9,232 bases of DNA from Chloroflexota bacterium (GTDB lineage Bacteria > Chloroflexota > Limnocylindria > Limnocylindrales > CSP1-4): positions 1 through 9,232 of the forward strand of contig JACDAV010000152.1 in NCBI GenBank assembly GCA_013695255.1. Direction: 5' to 3'. Under the pieces are notes generated by a model. The model saw only the letters and a list, made by a program, of their open reading frames with translations. It was not told the DNA's origin and did no database searches. Positions 1 through 5,186 of the stretch are shown here, piece after piece. A program made the position numbers and the translations under genes. How positions within the stretch are numbered: position 1 is the stretch's first letter; each line of letters begins with the position of its first letter.

Positions 1-44
1 GCGCGATTGAGTCCATATGCCCACCCCAGCGACGAGGACGTCCG

Positions 45-590
45 ATGACCGACCCGCTCAGGCAGTTCGCCACGATGCCGGCCACCCTCGAGGCGACGAC
101 CGGCCGCTCGCTCGCGTCATGGCAGGAGACCGTCCGCGGTCTCGGACTCGACAAGCACGGCCAGATCGTCGCCGCCCTGAAGCGGGACCACGGCCTGAGC
201 CACGGTTACGCCAACATGCTGGCGCTCCTGCACACCGGCTACGGCAAGGCGGCCGAGGACGAGCTCGTTGCCGGCCTGTTCAGCGGCCCGAAGGCCGCCC
301 TGCGCCCGATCTACGATCGCCTCCTCGTGGTCGTCGAGGCGCTCGGCCAGGATGTCGTGATCGCCCCGAAGAAGACGATGGTCAGCTTCCGCCGATCGAA
401 GCAGTTCGCCTGCTTCACGCCGTCGTCGGCGAAGCGGGCGGAGCTCGGCGTTGCCCTCCGCGGTGATCCGCCAACCGAGCGGCTGCGGTTGACCAATGGG
501 ATGACGAGCCATGCAGTGTGGATCGCCGACCCGGCCGAGATCGACGCCGAGGTCGTCGCCTGGGTTCGGGCAGCCTACGAGCGGTCGTGA
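45..590 (+). CDS. DUF4287 / DUF5655 domain protein
   Basis: A 181-aa soluble protein of unknown biochemical role. Roughly residues 8-65 match the DUF4287 pattern as I know it (TGRSLASWQETVRGLGLDKH, then a GLSHGYAN segment), and residues 70-178 look like DUF5655, a domain often fused to it (KKTMVSFRRSKQFACF, and a late TNGMTSHAVWI segment). No signal peptide, membrane segment or catalytic motif is visible. The ATG at 45 is preceded by GAGGA at 34-38 with a 6-nt spacer, a reasonable ribosome binding site. Its TGA stop (588-590) overlaps the GTG start of the methyltransferase gene, so the two are probably translated from one message. The family name is recalled from sequence pattern only; the function is unknown. 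Confidence 0.85.
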   Translation: MTDPLRQFATMPATLEATTGRSLASWQETVRGLGLDKHGQIVAALKRDHGLSHGYANMLALLHTGYGKAAEDELVAGLFSGPKAALRPIYDRLLVVVEALGQDVVIAPKKTMVSFRRSKQFACFTPSSAKRAELGVALRGDPPTERLRLTNGMTSHAVWIADPAEIDAEVVAWVRAAYERS

Positions 591-1393
591 CGGTGGCAGC
601 GAATGCCGTACCCGTCAGCGGCCTCATCTTCGATCAAGCGCCGTGGCTGTATGACCGGCATCGCCCGGGATATCCAGCGGCCGCGGTTGATGCCCTTTTG
701 GAGCTGGCCAAGCTCCGGCCCGGGTCGCGCGCGCTCGAGGTTGGTGCGGGAACTGGTCAGCTGACCATCCCGCTGGCGCGTCGCGACCTGGTCATCACCG
801 CATTGGAACCCGGGCCCCGCATGGCGGCATTCCTGGCGGGCAAGCTCGAGGCGTACCCAGGAGTCCGCGTCGTTTCCGCTCGGTTCGAGAAGGCGAACGT
901 CGCCCCATCGTCCTTCGACGTCGTAGTCTCGGCAACGGCTTTCCATTGGGTCGATGCCGCTGTGCGATACCGGCTGGCGGCGAGGGCGCTTCGTCCCGAT
1001 GGAACCCTCGCCCTCGTCCGGAACGACCATGTCCTCGGACCGAGCAACGTCGACTACTACCGCGCCGTCAGCGACACCTATCGGCGCCGCGCGCCAGAGC
1101 TAGGGCCGCCGTACATGCCGCCAGAAGAATCCGAGCTGGCCGGGCTCCGGACCCAGATGGCCGAGAGCGGGCAGTTCGACGTTGTCGATGAGCGACGATT
1201 CAGCTGGGAGCAGCCTTACACGGCATCGGAACTGGTCGGCCTCCTCCGTACGTACTCAAACCACAGGGCCCTCAGGGCTGGCACGAGGGCGGCTCTGCTG
1301 AGCGACATCAGAACGGTCGTTGAAACCGACCTCGGCGGAAGGTTCGTCGATCGCTACGTCACAACGGTCTGTGTCGGTCGGCTCGTGGCTTGA
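587..1393 (+). CDS. Class I SAM-dependent methyltransferase
   Basis: A 268-aa predicted small-molecule methyltransferase of the Methyltransf_11/25 type. Near the N-terminus is the FDQAPWLYDRHRPGYP segment typical of these proteins. Motif I, the SAM-binding loop ALEVGAGTGQLT, lies near residues 49-60. The acidic residue ending strand 2 is in ALEPGPRM, and the ATAFHWVD segment (about residues 117-123) corresponds to the post-motif region common in this family. The reading frame stays open upstream to an ATG at 518, but that lies inside the preceding gene. The GTG at 587, overlapping that gene's stop as GTGA, is the better start and implies translational coupling. Substrate cannot be told. It converges on the VOC gene. 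Confidence 0.85.
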   Translation: MTVAANAVPVSGLIFDQAPWLYDRHRPGYPAAAVDALLELAKLRPGSRALEVGAGTGQLTIPLARRDLVITALEPGPRMAAFLAGKLEAYPGVRVVSARFEKANVAPSSFDVVVSATAFHWVDAAVRYRLAARALRPDGTLALVRNDHVLGPSNVDYYRAVSDTYRRRAPELGPPYMPPEESELAGLRTQMAESGQFDVVDERRFSWEQPYTASELVGLLRTYSNHRALRAGTRAALLSDIRTVVETDLGGRFVDRYVTTVCVGRLVA

Positions 1394-1496
1394 ATCCGCC
1401 GCGAGAATGAATGACACGTCGCTGGTGAGGGCCTACCACCCTTCCTTCGACGATCGATCCTTGCGACCCTTCACCCTGCACGGGTGCCCGTCGGCC

Positions 1497-1519
1497 CGAC
1501 GAGCGCCCGGACCTCGTCG
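1497..1519. terminator. Weak hairpin in the convergent gap 1394-1559
   Basis: The 166 bp between the methyltransferase stop and the VOC stop hold no supported gene. The best structure is a 7-bp perfect inverted repeat, CGACGAG / CTCGTCG (1497-1503 and 1513-1519), with a 9-nt loop. There is no T-rich tail on either strand, so a terminator role is only a positional guess: two converging transcription units need an end here. Confidence 0.2.
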
Positions 1520-1559
1520 CTGAGGCCACATGCCCCAGGCCGTCGAACCGGCACCTTGC

Positions 1560-2069
1560 TCATGCCGTCCGTCCTGCGGCCACCCGCCATTCGTGGTCGG
1601 TGGAGGCGCCAGCCCGCGTTGCCTCGAGAACCCCCTGGATCTCCGCATCGGTGAGCTCACTGACCAGGCAGAACTCGTTACCGAACGGGTCCTGCATGAC
1701 GGCCCAGTCGATGACCGGTGGTTCGTCGCCGTGGGATCCCGGCCTCGGATAGAGCGAGGGTGGCTTCTTGACCGCTCCGCCGAGGGCGATGATCCGCTCG
1801 ATCGCTCGGTCCATCCCCTCGTTCGGCGTGAGGTCGATGTGGACCCGGTTCGCCGGCTCACCCTTGGCCGTGTCAACCACATGGAGGATCAAGTCGTGCT
1901 TCCACGGGTCCTTGTGGCCCAGATAGCCGAAGCGGCCGTGCCAGCCACCGGGGGTCCTGCCGATGATCTCCAGCCCGGTGACTTCGGACCAGAACCGATA
2001 GCCCACGTCCAGGTCGGTGACGTCGATGACGGTGCAGCGGTAGGTCCCGACTCCGACTCGCTCCCCCAT
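1560..2069 (-). CDS. VOC (glyoxalase/bleomycin-resistance fold) family protein
   Basis: A 169-aa member of the vicinal oxygen chelate superfamily, whose members include isomerases, dioxygenases and drug-binding proteins. Two beta-alpha-beta modules can be seen: residues 8-66 (TYRCTVIDVTDLDVGYRFWS opening, typical of the fold) and 75-140, with VHIDL (H77) and DPFGNEFCLV (E132) giving candidate metal ligands. The start is the ATG at 2069. The frame is open further upstream, but that stretch overlaps the cupin gene and is arginine-rich shadow. The cupin stop and this start share one base (TGATG), and GGAGG lies just upstream, so the pair is translationally coupled. The promoter is the PadR-type promoter in front of the cupin gene. 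The substrate is not predictable. Confidence 0.85.
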   Translation of the reverse strand: MGERVGVGTYRCTVIDVTDLDVGYRFWSEVTGLEIIGRTPGGWHGRFGYLGHKDPWKHDLILHVVDTAKGEPANRVHIDLTPNEGMDRAIERIIALGGAVKKPPSLYPRPGSHGDEPPVIDWAVMQDPFGNEFCLVSELTDAEIQGVLEATRAGASTDHEWRVAAGRTA

Positions 2070-2476
2070 CAGCCTCCGACCTTCAGCTTCGCGTGCTCGC
2101 TGAACTGCCGCATCGGCTCCACGGGACCGAACTCCACGAAGACTGCGTCCTCGTCCGTCCAGGCGGTGTGCCCCGCCGGCCAGTGATAGAGCTGGCCGGC
2201 GCGGGTGGTCTCCTCCGTGCCGTCGGCGTGGCGAAGGTGAATCGAGCCCTTCAGCACGATCCCCCAGTGGGGACTCGGGCACCGGTCATCCGGGAGGCCT
2301 TCGAGGATGGGCGACATGTCGGCGCCGGCAGGGACCTGCGCATGGCGAACCGCCATCGCACCCCACTCGGCATAGCGGAGCTTCAGCTCACCGGCCTCCA
2401 ATTCGACCGGCAGGTCGTCGACGGCGCTTTGCATGCGGATCTTCCCTCTCTCGGCTGCGATCGTGGCTCGCTCCAA
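2069..2476 (-). CDS. Cupin-domain protein
   Basis: A 135-aa single-domain cupin. The core runs from about residue 42 to 118: PHWGIVLKGSIHLRHADG carries the first conserved motif (H70; only one of the usual two histidines), and AGQLYHWPAGHTAW the second (H98, H103). Metal binding is therefore possible but not certain. Two starts compete. TTG at 2476 has AAGGAG at 2486-2491 with a 9-nt spacer, just below the mapped promoter. ATG at 2434 would remove 14 residues, has only a weak purine-rich stretch, and fits the usual beginning of the domain better. I chose TTG for its ribosome binding site. The gene sits directly downstream of padR on the same strand, with two PadR-type operators in its promoter. 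Confidence 0.8.
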   Translation of the reverse strand: MERATIAAERGKIRMQSAVDDLPVELEAGELKLRYAEWGAMAVRHAQVPAGADMSPILEGLPDDRCPSPHWGIVLKGSIHLRHADGTEETTRAGQLYHWPAGHTAWTDEDAVFVEFGPVEPMRQFSEHAKLKVGG

Positions 2477-2481
2477 GGATC

Positions 2482-2498
2482 TGCTCTCCTTGCGAGCA
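2482..2498. promoter_or_regulatory. PadR-type operator, copy 2 (imperfect)
   Basis: TGCTCTC-CTT-GCGAGCA on the + strand: the same 7-3-7 palindrome architecture as the other two sites, with one mismatch between the arms. Its centre is 22 bp from that of the site at 2504-2520, about two helical turns, placing both on one face of the DNA. It covers the predicted transcription start and the ribosome binding site of the cupin gene. Confidence 0.6.
2486..2491 (-). promoter_or_regulatory. Ribosome binding site supporting the TTG start of the cupin gene
   Basis: AAGGAG read on the minus strand, 9 nt before TTG 2476. It lies inside the operator at 2482-2498 and immediately after the predicted transcription start, so the leader would be only about 16 nt. 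Confidence 0.55.
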
Positions 2499-2499
2499 G

Positions 2500-2528
2500 A
2501 AACTACTCGCTTTGCGAGTGGACGTCAA
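2500..2528 (-). promoter_or_regulatory. Sigma70-type promoter of the cupin-VOC operon
   Basis: On the minus strand TTGACG (2528-2523, 5 of 6 to the -35 consensus) is followed by a 17-bp spacer and TAGTTT (2505-2500, 3 of 6 to the -10 consensus, with the key T-A and final T kept). The operator at 2504-2520 fills most of the spacer, so a bound dimer would block RNA polymerase. The -35 and part of the operator lie inside the last codons of padR. Confidence 0.65.
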
Positions 2529-3228
2529 CCCTCAGACGTTTGCCGCTCCGCCGCTCCCGGATCCTCGTGAGCCGATTCCTCGTCAGCGGCGTGAGGCGCA
2601 CGTCCGTCGTGGACCGCCAGCCCCGAGCTTCCTCGCTCGCCGACCTCAGTGATGCCTCGATGTCGGCCAGGAGCGCGGTCGTGACATCGAGCACGAGGGC
2701 CACGACATGGAGCCGCGCCGGGAACTGGAGGCGGCCGTGGAACACGCCGGGCTCCTGGCCACCGCCTTCGAGTTCCGATTCGAGCATCGCGAGCGGCCCG
2801 CCTGGCTCGAGGTACTCGTCGACAAATCCGAGCAGCGTGTCGAGCATCGAGCGCGCCATCCGGCTCGTCGCGTCCATCGACCGGACCATGTCCTCGACGC
2901 TGCCCTGATCGCCGTAGAACATCCGGATCAGCCCCTCGATCTCGAGTCGAGGTTCGGCCGGCTCGGTGCGGAGCCACTCGCGCAGCGCGCTCCTGCCTGC
3001 CGGTGTGATCGTGTACCGGTTTCTGTGACGCTTCCCGACCGGCTCACGCGTGACGCTCGCCCAGCCCAGGTCGATCAGGCGCTTCTGCTCACGGTAGAGG
3101 TGTCCCTCGGACGACGGCCAGACGAACCGCAGGCTCCGACGGAGCTGACTGGTGAGCTCGTAGCCGGTCCACGACCTGACGCCAAGAAGACCCAACAGGG
3201 CGTAGGTCGTGGGAGACACCGGTTGCAC
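2503..3228 (-). CDS. PadR-family transcriptional regulator
   Basis: A 241-aa regulator. Residues about 6-85 form the PadR winged helix-turn-helix (TTYALLGLLGVRSWTGYELT, then GHLYREQKRLIDLGWASVT, then RYTITPAGRSALREWL). The remainder (about 95-200) is the longer helical dimerisation part. PadR proteins usually repress one adjacent operon and themselves, releasing DNA on binding a small ligand. The frame is open upstream to 3423. Candidate starts are ATG 3267, ATG 3240 and GTG 3228. I prefer GTG 3228 because the -10-like TATGAT at 3241-3236 ends 7 nt before it (a leaderless start) and overlaps ATG 3240. It lies downstream of the TfoX-like gene and directly upstream of the cupin gene. It probably binds the palindromes at 2482-2498, 2504-2520 and 3240-3256. 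Confidence 0.88.
   Translation of the reverse strand: MQPVSPTTYALLGLLGVRSWTGYELTSQLRRSLRFVWPSSEGHLYREQKRLIDLGWASVTREPVGKRHRNRYTITPAGRSALREWLRTEPAEPRLEIEGLIRMFYGDQGSVEDMVRSMDATSRMARSMLDTLLGFVDEYLEPGGPLAMLESELEGGGQEPGVFHGRLQFPARLHVVALVLDVTTALLADIEASLRSASEEARGWRSTTDVRLTPLTRNRLTRIRERRSGKRLRVDVHSQSE
2504..2520. promoter_or_regulatory. PadR-type operator, copy 1
   Basis: TACTCGC-TTT-GCGAGTG on the + strand: perfect 6-bp arms (ACTCGC/GCGAGT) around a 3-nt centre. It matches the site upstream of padR (3240-3256) in all but the centre and the last base. It lies between the -35 and -10 of the cupin promoter and also encodes the final residues of PadR. Confidence 0.75.
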
Positions 3229-3235
3229 GGGAGCG

Positions 3236-3241
3236 ATCATA
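3236..3241 (-). promoter_or_regulatory. -10 element of padR, likely leaderless
   Basis: TATGAT (5 of 6 to consensus) on the minus strand, followed by 7 nt and then GTG at 3228. No convincing -35 is seen 16-19 bp upstream and no Shine-Dalgarno precedes any candidate start. The identical register of operator and -10 in the cupin promoter supports the call. Confidence 0.5.
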
Positions 3242-3256
3242 CTCGCAATGCGAGTA
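3240..3256. promoter_or_regulatory. PadR-type operator, copy 3 (autoregulatory)
   Basis: TACTCGC-AAT-GCGAGTA: perfect 7-bp arms around a 3-nt centre, nearly identical to the site at 2504-2520. On the minus strand its GCGAG arm abuts the -10-like TATGAT exactly as the other site abuts TAGTTT. It is the expected feedback site of the PadR gene. Confidence 0.75.
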
Positions 3257-3326
3257 CGCGGCTTCATCGCGGATGCAGGCCCCAGACTTGGCGCCAGTTG
3301 ATGTTGTTCGCTGCCGGGCGGGGCGC

Positions 3327-3686
3327 TCAGCTCTTCTGTGGCGATCCCGACCGCACGAACGCCAGCGCCTCCGCCGCCAGTGCGTCGAGCCGATCTGCCG
3401 AGTCCGGGAGCACCGCCACCCACTCCCGCATCACCCGGCCAGGACCGGAATCAAAGCGTTCGCCCTCGCCCTCGGCGACCAGCGCCTCAACTCTCGTCCG
3501 GGGCAACTTCAGGACGAGTCGGCCGTTGACCAACATCGCGAAGATCCGGCCATCGACCTTGAGCGCGTCGGCCCCGAATCCTCGCCGGCCGCCGTCCGCG
3601 CCGGGCAGCGTCACCCCTGGCTCGCCGGCGAACCGCTCGGCGAGCTCAGCGTAACGAGCCTCCACGGCGTCGCCGGGATCATTCAT
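3327..3686 (-). CDS. TfoX/Sxy N-terminal-like family protein
   Basis: A 119-aa small soluble protein. Residues 37-95 carry the segment I associate with the short TfoX/Sxy-like (also MmcQ/YjbR-like) proteins of high-GC bacteria: ALKVDGRIFAMLVNGRLVLK, then a GERFDSGPGRVMREWVAV stretch. Full TfoX proteins regulate competence in proteobacteria; stand-alone domains like this one have no established role. The start is ATG 3686, without a clear Shine-Dalgarno. It lies downstream of a strong hairpin (3726-3753) and 98 nt upstream of padR on the same strand, with the padR promoter in between. No link to the PadR circuit can be shown. Confidence 0.75.
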   Translation of the reverse strand: MNDPGDAVEARYAELAERFAGEPGVTLPGADGGRRGFGADALKVDGRIFAMLVNGRLVLKLPRTRVEALVAEGEGERFDSGPGRVMREWVAVLPDSADRLDALAAEALAFVRSGSPQKS

Positions 3687-3725
3687 CGGGGTGAATCGCG
3701 CTTCTGGAGTTGCCGGAGAACAAAC

Positions 3726-3753
3726 CGGAGCGGCTCCCGAAGGAGCCGCTCCG
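3726..3753 (-). terminator. 12-bp hairpin with TTCG loop, likely terminator
   Basis: Perfect 12-bp inverted repeat CGGAGCGGCTCC / GGAGCCGCTCCG with a 4-nt loop. Read on the minus strand the loop is C-TTCG-G, the very stable tetraloop, and the stem is followed by GTTTGTT, a short T-rich tail. The + strand side has no T tail. It would end minus-strand transcription from the cyclophilin operon, or from an RNA encoded at 3754-4024, before the TfoX-like gene. Confidence 0.6.
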
Positions 3754-4024
3754 TTGCTGTCCCGGTGAAAGCAACCGCCGAGGCGGAAACTTCTGCCATC
3801 GCGGCAAGGGCATCTATCACGTCGGCTGCACCGACTACCCTGACCCTACCTACCCATGACCTTGTCGCTGGGGCAGCGACTGCATAAAGCAGCCGCCTAA
3901 CTGTAGCGGGGCGTCTCCGATACGCCAAGGGCTTCGACGCACCGGGCGATGAAAGTTCCTTCACATTCCGGACAAAACCATATACACGGCATAACCGTCG
4001 CCGGAGCGCTGAGCGTCGGCTGGT
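3754..4024. other. Gene-poor region with a chain of short hairpins
   Basis: No supported gene. An open minus-strand frame of 93 codons exists (GTG 3964), but about 40% of its third positions are A or T and it uses AGA, AGG and ATA, unlike its neighbours. What is visible is a near-continuous run of short perfect stems: 3753-3775 (GTTGCT/AGCAAC), 3775-3786, 3794-3806, 3821-3835 (GTCGG/CCGAC), 3864-3880 (GTCGCTG/CAGCGAC), 3880-3892, 3893-3909 (CCGC/GCGG), 3910-3926 (GGCGT/ACGCC with a 7-nt loop), 3950-3963 and 3986-3998. Base composition is less GC-rich than the flanks. It could be a structured RNA, an operon 3' untranslated region, or a decayed element. I do not recognise tmRNA, RNase P, SRP or a known riboswitch. 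Confidence 0.4.
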
Positions 4025-4516
4025 TCACTCCTCCTCGATTGTCACCGAGGTGATCGCGACCGGGTCGTCCGGGAGGTCGCGGGCATTCCGCGGGGCGGAC
4101 ACGATCGCGTCGACGATGTCCATTCCCTTGGTGACCTGTCCGAACAGCGTGTAGTTCCTGGGCAGCTTGCCGGTCAGGTCCTGGTGGCAGATGAAGAACT
4201 GGCTGCCGTTGGTGTTCGGTCCGGCATTCGCCATGGCCAGCGCGCCACGGACATAGTCGCCCTTGATCGGCTCGTCCTCGAAGGTGTAGCCGGGACCGCC
4301 CGTCCCGACCCTGCCGCGCTCAAGCGCGGACTTCTTGCCGAACTGCCCGTCGCCCACCTGGATGACGAAGCCCGGGATCACGCGGTGAAAGACGACGTCG
4401 TCATAGAAGCCTTTCTTCGCCAGATCGACGAAGTTCTGCGTGGCCCTGGGCGCGTCCTGCGCATAGAGCTGGACCTCGATGTCGCCCTTCTCGGTAGCGA
4501 TCGTGGCGCGGGTCAT
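4025..4516 (-). CDS. Peptidyl-prolyl cis-trans isomerase, cyclophilin type (cytoplasmic)
   Basis: A 163-aa single-domain cyclophilin that interconverts cis and trans X-Pro bonds during protein folding. FHRVIPGFVIQ (residues 43-53) contains the catalytic arginine R45, and MANAGPNTNGSQFF (95-108) is the second active-site stretch. Where human cyclophilin A has W121 and H126, this protein appears to have K and Y (KLPRNYTLFG), as in many bacterial cyclophilins with weak cyclosporin binding. No signal peptide, so it should be cytoplasmic. ATG 4516 has GGAGGT 5 nt upstream. It is last in the five-gene minus-strand operon, 22 nt after the lipoprotein cyclophilin. Confidence 0.93.
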   Translation of the reverse strand: MTRATIATEKGDIEVQLYAQDAPRATQNFVDLAKKGFYDDVVFHRVIPGFVIQVGDGQFGKKSALERGRVGTGGPGYTFEDEPIKGDYVRGALAMANAGPNTNGSQFFICHQDLTGKLPRNYTLFGQVTKGMDIVDAIVSAPRNARDLPDDPVAITSVTIEEE

Positions 4517-4538
4517 AACCTACCTCCGGTCTGGTGTC

Positions 4539-5186
4539 TCAGGGCGTGGCGACGCTGACATCGGTCATCGCGACGGGGTCACTCGGCTTCTCGGCGTCGG
4601 CGGCCTGGGCGATCTTGTCGACGGTTTCCATGCCCTCGTCCACCTTGCCGAAGATCGCATAGGTGTTCGCGCTGGCGAGGCTCCCGGCGGCCTCATCGTC
4701 GAGGACGATGAAGAACTGCGATCCCTGCGAGTTGGGTCGGAATGAGCGGGCCATCGCCACCGTGCCCCGACGATAGGTCGCCGTGACCGGCTCGTCCTGG
4801 ATCGTGTAGCCGGGCCCACCGCCGCCGGTGCCGGTCGGGTCGCCGCCCTGGATGACGAACCCCGGCACCACCCGGTGAAACACGACGCCGTCGTAGTAGC
4901 CGCATGACGCAAGCGCCACGAAGTTGCCGGCGGCGATCGGCGACAGGTCGGCGCTGACCGTGATCCGGATCGCGCCAAGCTCCGTCTCGATGGTGACGAG
5001 CCGCTCCTCGCCGGCGGGGAGGGGATCCGGCTGGGCGGTTGGGCAGCCGCTGGCGGCCCGTGGGCTGCCTGCCGCTCCGGAGCCCGCCCCCGGGCCAGCG
5101 GCCACGCAAGCCGTCAGCGCCACGCACAGGGCGACGGACGCCGGCAGCAGGGCAGTCAGCCGTGGGGGGCGCGGGCGACGGATCAT
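4539..5186 (-). CDS. Cyclophilin-type peptidyl-prolyl isomerase, lipoprotein
   Basis: A 215-aa cyclophilin with an export signal: positively charged start (MIRRPRPPR), hydrophobic core at 10-23, and lipobox L24-T25-A26-C27, so it should be lipidated at C27 and anchored outside the membrane. A Gly/Ala/Ser/Pro-rich linker follows (28-60), then the cyclophilin domain (62-215) with FHRVVPGFVIQGG (R105 catalytic) and SQGSQFF (153-159). It probably helps folding of exported proteins. The start ATG 5186 overlaps the stop of the HisA-like gene (ATGA) and has GGAGG 7 nt upstream within that gene. It is paired with a cytoplasmic cyclophilin immediately downstream. Confidence 0.92.
   Translation of the reverse strand: MIRRPRPPRLTALLPASVALCVALTACVAAGPGAGSGAAGSPRAASGCPTAQPDPLPAGEERLVTIETELGAIRITVSADLSPIAAGNFVALASCGYYDGVVFHRVVPGFVIQGGDPTGTGGGGPGYTIQDEPVTATYRRGTVAMARSFRPNSQGSQFFIVLDDEAAGSLASANTYAIFGKVDEGMETVDKIAQAADAEKPSDPVAMTDVSVATP

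Noticed and set aside
1530..2186. + strand open frame opposite the VOC gene
   Set aside because: The minus strand encodes a clear VOC fold coupled to the cupin gene; this frame has no family features.
2093..3654. Long + strand open frames opposite the cupin, PadR and TfoX-like genes
   Set aside because: Low-complexity shadow translations; recognisable domains are all on the minus strand.
3855..3926. Possible c-di-GMP-I (GEMM) riboswitch: GCATAAAGC followed by GTAGCGGGG and CCGAT
   Set aside because: Only short stretches resemble the core. The conserved AGGGCAAACC element and GNRA-capped hairpin are absent, and no + strand gene follows.
3893..3950. tRNA-like arrangement: 4-bp stem, then 5-bp stem with a 7-nt loop containing CCG
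   Set aside because: No acceptor stem, no AG..GG in the D-like loop, and no T-arm that pairs.
3683..3964. 93-codon minus-strand open frame (GTG start) overlapping the TfoX-like start as ATGA
   Set aside because: Third codon positions are only about 60% G/C, with several AGG/AGA/ATA codons; it crosses the strong hairpin, lacks a ribosome binding site and resembles nothing I know.
3720..4020. tmRNA, because GGGCTTCGACG at about 3928-3938 resembles its 5' motif
   Set aside because: No T-arm, no CCA end, no plausible tag frame ending in Ala-Ala plus stop, and too little room in that direction.
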